Positions 1 through 9,900 of a stretch of DNA of 64,000 nucleotides are shown in pieces; within the stretch, counting starts at the first letter, position 1, and the number at the start of each line of letters is the position of its first letter. The notes beneath the pieces are model-generated. The model had not been told where the DNA came from. It saw only the letters and a list, made by a program, of their open reading frames with translations, and searched no databases. The translations under genes and the position numbers were made by a program. The DNA comes from Bacteroidota bacterium (lineage in GTDB: Bacteria > Bacteroidota > Ignavibacteria > Tepidaquicellales > Tepidaquicellaceae): NCBI GenBank assembly GCA_018266845.1, contig JAFDZO010000004.1:116715-180714 (forward strand), written 5' to 3'.

Positions 1-1
1 C

Positions 2-937
2 GGATGTATTGAAGAGCATGAAGGAAATTTGAAGATATATCGTTTAGGAATTTTTAGAATAATTCCTTTTGTCTTACGATTTCGCCCTGATATTATTCAT
101 GTAATTACTTTTGAACGCTTTGCCCTGCTCGGATATATTTGTAAAATTTTTTCGGGGGTTAAAATTATTTACAATGTGCATGGAGTTGCTATTTATGAAA
201 ATAATGAATTAAAATCCGTGCCCGAAGGATTGAAGCTAAAGGATTCATTTTGTGAAAAAATATTTATGAAGTTTAGCAGTGTTTTGCTATTCTTATCCCG
301 CTTTGAACTCAATATTGCCCGGAAGTATTATAACATTCCCGAACGTAAAATTTGCTATGTAAGTAATGGAATAGATGAAGAGTTTTCTAAAGCAAAAACC
401 GGTAGCAGCAATATTATTCCATCTATCGTTTTTATTGGAGATAGTGAAAGAAGGGATAAAAATTTTCAATTTCTATATTCTGCTTTGGATAAAGTTAAAT
501 TCCAATGCCGGCTATACATAGTAGGGAGCTTTAATACAAAAATTTTTGATAAGAAATTTGAAAATGTTGAGATTTCTCCTATTCAAAAAATGAATAAAGA
601 GGCGCTTGTGAAATTTTTATCCGATAAAGATATTTTTGTTTCACCAAGCTTTTACGATACCTTTTCTATTGCGGCGGCAGAGTGTATGGCAGTGGGTTTA
701 GTTCCTGTCGTATCTGAAAATACGGGAATCTCAAAATTCATTACTAAAGGAGTTAATGGGTTTGTTGCAGCGACAAATGATGAAAGTGATTTGGCTGAAA
801 AACTCAATTTTCTTTTGAGCAGCAAAGAGCTGCGCATAAAGCTGTCATCGGCGGCTTCTGAAATATACAAAGAGCTAAACTGGAATAAAGTGTTTACGGA
901 GTACAGCAAAATTTACGATAACGCTTTAGTTGGATAA
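2..937 (+). CDS. Glycosyltransferase family 4 (GT-B), 5' end cut by window edge
   Basis: A GT-B fold glycosyltransferase that probably adds a sugar to a lipid-linked surface glycan at the inner membrane. The reading frame is open to the window edge (upstream codons read GCIEEHEGN before the TTG at 29), so the TTG is probably not the real start and most of the N-terminal domain lies outside. The C-terminal GT1-type domain is clear: IVFIGDSERRDKNF opens the nucleotide-sugar half, and SPSFYDTFSIAAAECMAVG with PVVSENTG carries the conserved acidic residue of the donor site. Its stop overlaps the next gene by 8 nt, so it is the first visible gene of a translationally coupled glycan operon. The sugar specificity cannot be read. 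Confidence 0.85.
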   Translation, partial: GCIEEHEGNLKIYRLGIFRIIPFVLRFRPDIIHVITFERFALLGYICKIFSGVKIIYNVHGVAIYENNELKSVPEGLKLKDSFCEKIFMKFSSVLLFLSRFELNIARKYYNIPERKICYVSNGIDEEFSKAKTGSSNIIPSIVFIGDSERRDKNFQFLYSALDKVKFQCRLYIVGSFNTKIFDKKFENVEISPIQKMNKEALVKFLSDKDIFVSPSFYDTFSIAAAECMAVGLVPVVSENTGISKFITKGVNGFVAATNDESDLAEKLNFLLSSKELRIKLSSAASEIYKELNWNKVFTEYSKIYDNALVG

Positions 938-2597
938 TAGAAAAACATATTTGTTCCTTTCGGCAATATTAATCGTATATGTTTTCCTGAATCTTCCCAT
1001 AGTAAAAAACTGCGCTTTCATTGCAGATGACCTTCCCGTAATATATTTTTCGAACAATAATCCTTTTCCTATAGCAACTTACTGGGAAAACGGCATCCGG
1101 CAGTTGATACCATCTGTTCAGATAGAATCCGTTCATTACAGGCCGCTTACATCCCTGCTCTCATATATTACGTTTTCAGTTTTTCATTTTGAAGTTCCGT
1201 ACTGGGCTTTGCTTTCACAGTTGATACATCTGGTGAATTTCTTTTTACTCGTTGTAATTTTCTCTAAAATACAAAATTATTTTAGCGTAAATAATAAATA
1301 TGCTTGTTTAACGGCAGCTTCTCTATATCTTTTCTATCCGGGGAATGTTACTAATCTTGCATGGGTATCAGCCCGGACGGATTTAGTTGTTATATTGTTT
1401 TGTTTAGTCTCGTTTTATTTTACTTTTGTTTTTATTGAAAAAAACAAAAAATTTTTTCTTGTTGCTTCAGCCTTAGTTTATCTTGCTGCATTGCTTAGTA
1501 AAGAAAATGCCGTCAGCTGGTTTATAGTAGAATTTATTTTGATTTGGTTGTTATACTTTCTGAATAACAAGCCTCCTGCGCTATTTTCGTCTTTGATGAA
1601 AATCTTTAACGCGAAAATTACTGCGCTTATTGTTTTTGTGTTTTGCAGGAGCGCCCTTGCCTCTTTGGAAACCAAAACTCTTTTTACGAACCTCAATATT
1701 TTTAATACTATCATTGCCTATGTAAAATCAGTTTTATTTACTTTCCTCCCTGTTGATTCAGGAACGCTCATTTATTTTTATGCACAATATAAATTAACCT
1801 TCTTTGTGATGGCGTTCCTTTATTGCGCGGCTTTTTTATTTATACTTTGGTTTGCTTTTGCAAAAAGGAAATATTCAGCAATAATATTTTCTGGAATCGG
1901 GATTACACTTTCCACGTTGTCTTTCTATGCTATTGCAGGCGGGGGAACTTACCGCTTATTTTCTCTTACTTTTGTTTCGTTCCTGATATTCGTTTTTACT
2001 TTTTTAAGCAGCAGACTGAAATCTTCGGAGAAAATAAAAATACCCCTAAAAATTTCTTACTCTATTGTGATAGTTCTTTTTATTCTTGGATATTACACGA
2101 TAACGAATTATTGGCTTACTAATTATAAAGTGCAGGAGGAAAGCCTTAGCTCGCTTACAAATACGTATGATAAAGGAAAAGAAAATCTGATAATTAATTA
2201 TCCTCACTCACTTGGTCAGTCATATTGTTTTTCCGATATTGGGGTTTATCTTTTTTTTAAGATGAATAATTCCATTGGAAGGTTTAACAATATAACTTCT
2301 CTTGCTGCTATAAATTCATTTGATGCCGGGCATTATATTAGCGGCGGAGTTATTACAAAAAACGGAAATGATTTTATTGTATCATCGGATTTTAATGATA
2401 CATATTTCACTCACGAGCCGTTTTATACTCAAAAATATAGTTTGGGAATTCATACCGCAGAAAGAAAAGATGCCATATATGAAGTACTGAAATTAAACAT
2501 GTTTTCAAAGCCTCTCACAGTTAAAATTACTCCGGGTATTAATACAGCTTCGGTTAATGTAGTCAAATTTGAAAACGGAAAGTTTGTAAAATTTTGA
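930..2597 (+). CDS. Polytopic membrane glycosyltransferase, GT39/TMTC-like
   Basis: A 555-aa integral membrane protein with about ten hydrophobic segments, the first at residues 7-25. The block HYRPLTSLLSY, then LAWVSARTDLVV, then LAALLSKENAVSWF, follows the pattern of GT-C transferases of the protein O-mannosyltransferase/TMTC type (W-[IV]-S-[GA]-R-x-D and L-S-K-E). Such enzymes use polyprenyl-phosphate sugars as donors on the outer face of the inner membrane. The C-terminal 130 residues are soluble and presumably periplasmic. It starts with TTG inside the stop region of the upstream GT4 gene. The exact acceptor (protein or glycan) is unknown; in this cluster a glycan role is likely. Confidence 0.7.
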   Translation: MDNRKTYLFLSAILIVYVFLNLPIVKNCAFIADDLPVIYFSNNNPFPIATYWENGIRQLIPSVQIESVHYRPLTSLLSYITFSVFHFEVPYWALLSQLIHLVNFFLLVVIFSKIQNYFSVNNKYACLTAASLYLFYPGNVTNLAWVSARTDLVVILFCLVSFYFTFVFIEKNKKFFLVASALVYLAALLSKENAVSWFIVEFILIWLLYFLNNKPPALFSSLMKIFNAKITALIVFVFCRSALASLETKTLFTNLNIFNTIIAYVKSVLFTFLPVDSGTLIYFYAQYKLTFFVMAFLYCAAFLFILWFAFAKRKYSAIIFSGIGITLSTLSFYAIAGGGTYRLFSLTFVSFLIFVFTFLSSRLKSSEKIKIPLKISYSIVIVLFILGYYTITNYWLTNYKVQEESLSSLTNTYDKGKENLIINYPHSLGQSYCFSDIGVYLFFKMNNSIGRFNNITSLAAINSFDAGHYISGGVITKNGNDFIVSSDFNDTYFTHEPFYTQKYSLGIHTAERKDAIYEVLKLNMFSKPLTVKITPGINTASVNVVKFENGKFVKF

Positions 2598-3553
2598 ATT
2601 CCAGCGGAGAAAATATTTATCTTTCAGTTGTCATGAGCGTCTTCAACGAAGAAAAGTATGTTGCCGCAGCTATCAAAAGTATTTTAAGCCAAACGTATCC
2701 CTACTTTGAATTCATAATTATCAACGATGGTTCAACTGATAACTCCGAATCGGTAATCAAATCTTTTGTTGATGAGAGGATAGTTTATAAAAAAATAAGC
2801 AAAGTAAATTTTTCGAAGGCGCTAAATGAAGGAATTGCGTTAGCAAAGTATGACTACATAGCGAGGATGGATGCTGATGATATTTCAATACCTGACAGGC
2901 TGGAAAAGCAGGTAAACTATATAAAGAAAAACCCCGGTGTAAATGTTCTTTCATGCGGGTATGCTCTTTTCAAAAATAAAAAAATATCGCATATAAAGTA
3001 TCTTCCCGAAAAAAATACAGAAATCAAAAAAGAATTAAACTACTCAAGCGCAATTTGTCATGCAGGTTCTGTGTATTCAAAAAGGCATATAGAAAAATTC
3101 GGAGGATACAATGAAAATCTTGATTGTCTGGAAGATATAGACTTGTGGCTTAGGATAAGGGAAGAAACTGTGTTTCATAATTTGAAAGAAGCATTATATA
3201 TGATTCGCCTGAAGGAAAATTCCATGACATCAATGGAAGCACGAAAGCCTAAAATTTTTTTTCAGGATATTTATTTTAAGAATTTTAAACCGCAATATTT
3301 TAAAAGTCAGAACGCTGCGAAAGCCAAATATGCCGTTTTGCTTTTTAAGTTTTCATCAGTAAAGGATTTCAGGGAATATTCACTCCGCGAAAAGATTTTG
3401 TTCTTCCCTGAAGTTTTTCTTCTTTTTCTATGGAGCTTTTTGTCGTCGAAAAATATTCTTGAGTGGCTTAGGTGGAAAGCGATTGGAGCCGGAACTATCT
3501 TAGGCGAAAAGAAACAAAATCTTGAACACATAATCAAAAATATAGAAGATTAA
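2594..3553 (+). CDS. Glycosyltransferase family 2
   Basis: A cytoplasmic, inverting GT-A enzyme of 319 aa. The family signatures are present: LSVVMSVFNEE at the N-terminus, NDGSTDN at residues 44-50 (nucleotide binding) and MDADD at 92-96, the DxD-type metal site, followed by ISIPDRLEKQ. The later LEDIDLWLRI matches the catalytic-base region (ED) of GT2. The C-terminal 100 residues are basic and hydrophobic and may touch the membrane. The TTG start overlaps the upstream TGA as TTGA. It is a paralog of the gene that follows, so the two probably add consecutive sugars to the same glycan. Confidence 0.9.
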   Translation: MNSSGENIYLSVVMSVFNEEKYVAAAIKSILSQTYPYFEFIIINDGSTDNSESVIKSFVDERIVYKKISKVNFSKALNEGIALAKYDYIARMDADDISIPDRLEKQVNYIKKNPGVNVLSCGYALFKNKKISHIKYLPEKNTEIKKELNYSSAICHAGSVYSKRHIEKFGGYNENLDCLEDIDLWLRIREETVFHNLKEALYMIRLKENSMTSMEARKPKIFFQDIYFKNFKPQYFKSQNAAKAKYAVLLFKFSSVKDFREYSLREKILFFPEVFLLFLWSFLSSKNILEWLRWKAIGAGTILGEKKQNLEHIIKNIED

Positions 3554-3554
3554 G

Positions 3555-4520
3555 ATGCGAAAACTTTCAGTATTAATGACAACGTACAACAATGCAGGGT
3601 ATTTGCCGTTTTCGATTAAGAGTATTTTAAACCAGACTTTAAGTGATTTCGATTTTATTATTATTGATGACGGTTCAGAGGATAACTCAAAAGAAATAAT
3701 TGACGGGTTTAAAGATGACAGGATAAAATATTTTAAGATTCAAAATTCAGGTCTTGGCGCAGCGTTGAATTACGGCTTGGCAAAATGTGAAACTGAATTG
3801 GTTGCGCGAATGGATGCAGATGATATTTCTTTACCGGAAAGGCTTCAAAAGCAGTACGATTTTATTTCCCAAAGGAAAAAATATGATGTTGTTTCCTCTT
3901 GGTATGCTGCATTTGAAAATTCAAAGCTGCTTTATTCTATTAAGACACCGGAAAGCGATGAACAAATTAAAAAGAGATTTGCTCTTCACAGTGAAGTCAT
4001 TCATGCGGGCATGCTGTATAAAAAAGAAAAGATAATTACAGCAGGAGGATATACTCCGGGAGTGTTTGAGGATTATGAGCTATGGCTTAGAGCAAAAGAT
4101 AAGCTCTGCTTTTATAATATTCAGGAAGTTCTGCTTCTTGTAAGATACAGGAAAAATTCTTTCTCAAGAGAAAACATTACAGAAAAGAATAAGCTGGTGT
4201 ATGCAATACAGGAGCCGTATTACAGGGATAATTTCAAAAACAATTTTAGTATTGAATCTAATGAAGAAGAATATGAGTACAGAGGATGGCGGGAATTTTT
4301 TTACGGGGCAGAAAAAAAAGCCCCTTCATATTGGAATAAGTTTGGAGCGGGAGTTTTTTTGAAACCAAGAATTATTCTGGCAAAAATTGTTTTGCTTTTC
4401 CCAAATAAATTTGTCTTATGGTTTAAAGAAAATAGAATTAAATTCAGGTTGGAATATTTACTGAGTTATTTTTCTCATCAGAACTCAGTGCTCAGAAAAT
4501 TTTTATCGCAGCAAAGTTGA
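3555..4520 (+). CDS. Glycosyltransferase family 2
   Basis: The second GT2 enzyme of the cluster, 321 aa. It shows LSVLMTTYNNAGYL, DDGSEDN at residues 39-45, MDADD at 86-90 followed by ISLPERLQKQ, and FEDYELWLRA as the ED motif. It starts with ATG one base after the stop of its paralog, so the two are co-translated and probably arose by duplication. The C-terminal tail (LFPNKFVLWFKENRIKFR) is basic and aromatic, as in membrane-associated GT2 enzymes of capsule and O-antigen clusters. Donor and acceptor sugars cannot be inferred. Confidence 0.9.
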   Translation: MRKLSVLMTTYNNAGYLPFSIKSILNQTLSDFDFIIIDDGSEDNSKEIIDGFKDDRIKYFKIQNSGLGAALNYGLAKCETELVARMDADDISLPERLQKQYDFISQRKKYDVVSSWYAAFENSKLLYSIKTPESDEQIKKRFALHSEVIHAGMLYKKEKIITAGGYTPGVFEDYELWLRAKDKLCFYNIQEVLLLVRYRKNSFSRENITEKNKLVYAIQEPYYRDNFKNNFSIESNEEEYEYRGWREFFYGAEKKAPSYWNKFGAGVFLKPRIILAKIVLLFPNKFVLWFKENRIKFRLEYLLSYFSHQNSVLRKFLSQQS

Positions 4521-5464
4521 AAAAAATTCTTCTTATATCTACAAATGCGCTGGGCGATACTTATCTTGTATGCTCTGTGCTGAAAACTTTGAGGCATCAT
4601 TTCGAAAAATCGCAGATTGATATTATCTCCTCGGAGAGCGCAAGGTTTTTTTTGAATGAGGCTGGTTTTGATAATCTATATTTAATAAAAAGAAAATCAT
4701 TCTCTGAAGTTCATAGGATAATTTTTAAAATCAGGAATACCGGATACGACTTTGTGTTTAATTTTTTCCCGGGACAGATGAATACATCGCTTTTTAAGCT
4801 TTCTAAGGCAGATGAGAAAATAGGCTTCGTGAATATCATTAAAAAGAAAAGCTGGCATAATGATGAAGATACTTTACGGATAAAATCGCAGCCTAAAAAC
4901 AAAGCTGCAATATGGAAACCCGAGGAAAATTACCTTCAAAGAATGAGACTGGCGCTAAATTATGCCGGGATAAAAAATGCCCAAATCACGAAACACATTT
5001 TTGATTTTGAAGATGAGGCTTGCGGGACGTATGACATTGTTGCGCATTTTTTTTCAAGTGATGCAAACAGACAAATCGGCGAAGATTCTATAAAAGAAAT
5101 TTTAAATGAGCTTTGTATTACAAATAAAAAGAAAGTTTGTCTTATCGGCAGCAAAGATGAGCTTAAAAAAATAAAAGGGTTTGTTACTGTATCGGGACTT
5201 CACTTTGAGGAATCACCCGGTATAAAAAAGCTTGTTTCGCTAATAAAAAATTGCAAGCTGTATATCGGAGTTGATTCTTTTCCGCTGCATATTGCAGATG
5301 CGTATGGAGTAAAAACTCTTGGAATATTCTATTACAAAAACGAGAAATCCGTTTTTCAGAATATGGATAACAAGTTTATTTTCAGAACTGAAAGCGCTGC
5401 TATTGATACTAAAGAATTTTTTAATTTTATTAAGAAAAAACAAATTTTATCCGGTATAAATTGA
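4517..5464 (+). CDS. Glycosyltransferase family 9 (heptosyltransferase-like)
   Basis: A GT-B enzyme of 315 aa related to ADP-heptose:LPS heptosyltransferases. The N-terminus KKILLISTNALGDTYLVCSV is the family acceptor-side signature, and IGVDSFPLHIADAYGVKTLGIFY near the C-terminus is the donor-side GvDSgpxHlAaa motif, with F in place of the usual small residue. It acts in the cytoplasm on lipid-linked core or surface glycan. The TTG start overlaps the upstream TGA by 4 nt. GT9 enzymes are typical of LPS core assembly, which supports an LPS-type product for this cluster; whether the donor is heptose or another sugar is unclear. Confidence 0.85.
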   Translation: MKKILLISTNALGDTYLVCSVLKTLRHHFEKSQIDIISSESARFFLNEAGFDNLYLIKRKSFSEVHRIIFKIRNTGYDFVFNFFPGQMNTSLFKLSKADEKIGFVNIIKKKSWHNDEDTLRIKSQPKNKAAIWKPEENYLQRMRLALNYAGIKNAQITKHIFDFEDEACGTYDIVAHFFSSDANRQIGEDSIKEILNELCITNKKKVCLIGSKDELKKIKGFVTVSGLHFEESPGIKKLVSLIKNCKLYIGVDSFPLHIADAYGVKTLGIFYYKNEKSVFQNMDNKFIFRTESAAIDTKEFFNFIKKKQILSGIN

Positions 5465-6222
5465 TGGGCTACAGGATAGATAGACTTAAATTGTCATTCA
5501 GGGAAAACGGAACAGGGTGGACGTTAAATTATCTTTTTAAGAGACTGACTAAGATGGAATATTTTTCTAAAAACCTCCAGAAACTTGAAGCTAAAAAAAA
5601 GTACCCGGGATGGAACAGCGTAACCCAAAACAAACTGACATGGAACAACTGGGATTGGAATCAGCTTGGCGAGGAGTGGACAAAATCACCGCAATGGAAG
5701 GGTAAGCTTATTAGCGAAATAATAGGCAGGATAATTCCTGAAAAATCTTCAATCATAGAAATAGGTCCCGGCGGCGGAAGGTGGACAGAGCATCTTTTGA
5801 AAAAAGCTGAGAAGCTTCACCTTGTAGATATTTCTGAAAAATGTCTTCAGCTTTGCAAAGAGAGGTTTGGAAATAACAGCGTGCTCCGCTATAATCTTAT
5901 CAGCAATATTGATTTTGGCTTTGCAGAGAAAGAATCAATTGATGTGATTTTCTCCTATGATGTTTTTGTGCATATAGACAAAACTCAGATTGAGGAGTAT
6001 TTCAACGAGTTTGCCGGAGTTTTGAAAAAATCTGGTAGAATAATTTTGCATTACAGTAAAGTAGGCGATAAGTTTGGAGAATACAGAAGCAGGTTTACAT
6101 CTGAAGATATGAATGCTCTGCTTGCTAAGCACCGGCTTACCCTGATTGAGGAGTATGATGTTGAAACTTTGGAAAAGAATAAAGGAAATTTTTTTGAAGT
6201 AATTGCAGTGATAGAAAAATAA
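5461..6222 (+). CDS. Class I SAM-dependent methyltransferase
   Basis: A 253-aa methyltransferase with a Rossmann fold. Motif I is IIEIGPGGGRW at residues 98-108, motif II LVDIS, and the post-I aspartate follows; DVIFSYDVFVHID is the motif IV region. The stretch before the domain (WNNWDWNQLGEEWT) is typical of sugar or glycan-end methyltransferases in LPS and capsule clusters. The start is TTG at 5461, overlapping the upstream stop as TTGATG; ATG at 5464 is equally possible. It may cap a glycan chain or modify a monosaccharide, but the acceptor is not determinable. Confidence 0.85.
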   Translation: MMGYRIDRLKLSFRENGTGWTLNYLFKRLTKMEYFSKNLQKLEAKKKYPGWNSVTQNKLTWNNWDWNQLGEEWTKSPQWKGKLISEIIGRIIPEKSSIIEIGPGGGRWTEHLLKKAEKLHLVDISEKCLQLCKERFGNNSVLRYNLISNIDFGFAEKESIDVIFSYDVFVHIDKTQIEEYFNEFAGVLKKSGRIILHYSKVGDKFGEYRSRFTSEDMNALLAKHRLTLIEEYDVETLEKNKGNFFEVIAVIEK

Positions 6223-6957
6223 ATGCGGGCGATAAATATTCTCGGTTTTGATTTCCTTGATTCGGGCTATGATGAAATAATTAGTGTCGTTGATAAAAAA
6301 ATCTCCGGCAGAGAAGTCTTTACTTTTCTGAATGTAAATCCGCATATCATTAATGAAGCTGCGAAGAATATTGAATTAGAAAAAAACCTTAAAAAACTTT
6401 CTGCAATTTATGCTGACGGAATCGGAGTTTATATAGCGTCAAAAATTCTTTACGGGAATAACGGCTTTGCGCAGAAGATTACCGGCACTGATTTGTATTA
6501 TAAAATTTTATCTTATGCTGAGGCAAACCAAAGAAAGATTTTTTTCTTCGGGGGCGGGGACGAAGCTGTAGGGAAACTTGAATGCGTATTAAGAGAAAGG
6601 TTTCCTAAATTAAAAATAGGCGGAATAGTAAAACGGGAAACTAATTTCTCTGATTTAACTGTTACTAAGATTAGGTCTTCCAATTCAGATATTTTATTCG
6701 TAGGTTTAGGTTCGCCCCATCAGGAAGAGTGGCTTTCGCGTTACTCACATCTGGTAAATGTTCCCGTTCAGATAGCTATGGGCAGCGGCATCGAATTTAT
6801 CTCCGGCAATTATAATCGCGCGCCGGTGCTTTTCCAAAATCTCGGACTTGAATGGTTTTATCGCTTTCTTAATGAGCCGGCAAGATTATGGAAAAGATAT
6901 TTCCTCGGGAACCCTTTGTTCATTTATAAAATTTTTTTTCAAAAGCTAAAAAAATAG
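6223..6957 (+). CDS. WecG/TagA/CpsF-family glycosyltransferase (GT26)
   Basis: A 244-aa peripheral membrane transferase. GT26 enzymes transfer N-acetylmannosamine-type sugars from UDP to undecaprenyl-diphosphate-GlcNAc on the cytoplasmic face, the second committed step of ECA, teichoic acid and related polymers. All family landmarks are present: ADGIGV at residues 64-69, ITGTDL at 86-91, GLGSPHQEEW at 161-170 and the basic C-terminal appendage LEWFYRFLNEPARLWKRY. It begins with ATG directly after the methyltransferase stop and ends only 15 nt before the PorU gene, so glycan synthesis and the sortase may share one transcript. Confidence 0.93.
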   Translation: MRAINILGFDFLDSGYDEIISVVDKKISGREVFTFLNVNPHIINEAAKNIELEKNLKKLSAIYADGIGVYIASKILYGNNGFAQKITGTDLYYKILSYAEANQRKIFFFGGGDEAVGKLECVLRERFPKLKIGGIVKRETNFSDLTVTKIRSSNSDILFVGLGSPHQEEWLSRYSHLVNVPVQIAMGSGIEFISGNYNRAPVLFQNLGLEWFYRFLNEPARLWKRYFLGNPLFIYKIFFQKLKK

Positions 6958-6972
6958 CGCCCCTATAAAAAA

Positions 6973-9900
6973 ATGAAAAAAGTACTTCTGTTTATGGCAT
7001 TCTTTTGTGGGATAGGTACAGCTTTTTCACAAAATTACAATTGGATTACTCCAAACAAAACCTACCTAAAGCTATACATTGTTCAGGATGGAGTTTACCG
7101 GATTAACAAATCCGATTTTACGAATTCTGGTATTAGTGTATCAGCTATAGACCCCCGTACCGTAAAGGTCCTTTATAAAGGAAATCAAATTCCCATTTAC
7201 TTTGAAGGCGAAGCCGATGGTGTCTTCAACGATAATGATTTTTTTGATTTTTACGGAACCCGTAATTACGGAGGGACTACCAGATATTTAAATGGATACG
7301 AAAATACTTTAGTGTACACTAAGGATGAGTATTTTAGTTATTACTCCGATACTTCGGCATACTGGGTTGACTGGGGCGGAGCAAATGGTTTGAGAATGAC
7401 TGATGTCAGCTCTTCAAATTCTTTTTCCCTGTATTCATCGCCATACTACTATGAAAAATTTCATGCCGAGCGTGATGTAATATACTCTTTGGGTGAAAGC
7501 AAAAATGCTAACAGCGATTATAGAAACTACAACCCTGAATTGGTTGAAGGCGAAGGGTGGTACTGGGATGATTTGTTTCATCTTTACAGTGTGCGGGATA
7601 GCGCTAAACTAAAAAATCTTTATGTATCGCCGCAGCCAATAGCGCAGATAAAATTTTTCGCTTATCCAAATGCGAATGATACAAACAGACTCAGAATTTT
7701 AGTTGATAATTACACTCTCGGATTTTATAAAACAATCGGCTACTATAAATATGATACCACTGTATCATTCCCTTCGAGCTATTTTGATACAACAGCGCAG
7801 CGTACAAAAGTCATTTTTACCTATTTTGACAGTACCGGAATGGGTCCCCCCCCCTTAGCTCCATTTGGGAATGTTTACTTTGATTACTTCGACTTGATAT
7901 ATCCTTCTAAGTTTAAATTTTTTGAAAATAATTTCTACGCCGACTTAGCCTTTAATAATTCAGGCACGGATACTACAACAAAGCGTTTTAAAGTTTCCGG
8001 TTTCGGTTCGCCTAATAATCTTACGTTGTATGATGTTCGTAACGGCATAAGAATCACTAACTACGGCGTTTCATCTGATACAATATTGTTTAGCGCAAAG
8101 AGCAACGCCAATCTAAAAATCACAAACTCGAATGCTTATCTAAAGCCATTGCGAATGAAGCAAAAGCAGGTTGCTAATCTTGTTACCGGCGCGGCTGACT
8201 ATATAATTGTGTATCCGCAGCAGTTTGTAAATGCGGCGGAACAATTGAGGCAGCACAGGCAATCGTTTGATACCATGCGCTCTGTAAAAGCAAGCATAGA
8301 AGATATATATGATATTTTTAATTATGGCATGGAAGACCCAAAGGCAGTTCGCTCATTTGTAAAAAATGCTTATACTACATGGACTGCGCCTAAAGCAAAA
8401 TATCTTTGCCTATTCGGAAGAGGTTCTCTCGACCCGAAAAAGAATTCAAACAGTTCTCAATTTTTCGTAAATGTTGTCCCAAGCTACGGGAATCCCACCT
8501 GCGATGGTTACTTTGGCAATGTTTATGATTCCGCAAAAGTTTATGTGCAGCATGTTGCTGTTGGAAGGCTGCCGGCATATTCAGAGCAGGAAGCAAATGA
8601 TATTGTGAATAAAATAATCAGCTATGATAATCAAAGAAACAGTTATGCTTACTGGTGGAAGAAAGATGTGATGGTAACAGGCGGGCTGAACAGAGGTGAG
8701 CAGACCAGCTTCCAGTTAGAAGCAAATTCAATAATTAATACTTACTTTAATGTAAATCCTCTGAGGTTTTTGTCAGATAAAATTTACAGAAATGATTCAA
8801 CAGGCGGTATATCCTATCAGTTTTCCGATTCGATTAAAAATACTTTCAACCGCGGCGCGATGTTTTTTAACTATATAGGACATGCAGGAAACGGAACGTG
8901 GGATAACGGGCTTGAAGACCCAAGTGTGCTTTCAAACGGACAAAAACTCCCTTTTGTATTTAGTATGACGTGCTTTACGGGGAAAAATGCCATTAATGAA
9001 TATCGCGGATTCGGTGAAAAATTTATTTATCTCCCGAATAAAGGCTCAATAGGATATGTAGGAAATTCCGGCTGGACGTTTGCCGTTAACGGAGAGGCTC
9101 TCAATAAGAGATTTCTTGACGGGCTAAAAAGCGGACTTCGCAGGCAGGGAGAGATGATGCAATATGCTATTAAAAGCGATTCATTGAATACAAGTTATCA
9201 ATCACGGTTTACTTTAAATACTTATGTATTGCTTGGAGACCCCTCTGAAAAAATATTGCTGCCTACTTATCCTGAATTTGAAATTTTGCCGGGAAATTTC
9301 TCAATGTCAAATCCTTTTCCCGCTGTAAACGACCCTGTTAAAATAAATTTCTTTACGTCAGATTATGGAATCGGAGTTGATTCGGTAAAAATGCGATTTC
9401 AGTTTTTCAGAAACGGAGTAGCGCAGCCTGCTAAGGATACTATTCTCAGAAATTTTGGAAAAATTATTGATACAGTTGGCTATAACTTTACTATTACAAG
9501 CAGCGGTAACTATTCCTTGAAGTTTACAATTGACCCTGACAACAGGTATCCGCAGGATGATAAAACCAATAACTCAATTACCGTAAACATACCGATAAGA
9601 AATGTTTCGTATGTTCCTTTAAAACCGGTTGATAACTCGTTTATACTTACTGACTCAGTAGAGTTTACCGGGATAAATCCTAATGTTGACCCCAAGAAAA
9701 ATCAGGTAAAGGTTCTTCTTCAGATTGATACGAACCTTAGCTTCACATCTCCAAGATTGTTCTTTAAGCAGGTTACAGGAGGAATTACTACGAAGTTTAA
9801 AACTTCTCTTCCTGTTGCCGATACGAATCTTGTTTATTATTGGAGAATGAATTCAGTTGTAAATAATGATTCATCCGGCTGGTCAACAACTCAGAGATTG

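Noticed and set aside
5935..6345. 136-aa antisense ORF across the methyltransferase and GT26 genes
   Set aside because: It lies opposite two well-supported coding regions and shows no recognisable protein pattern.
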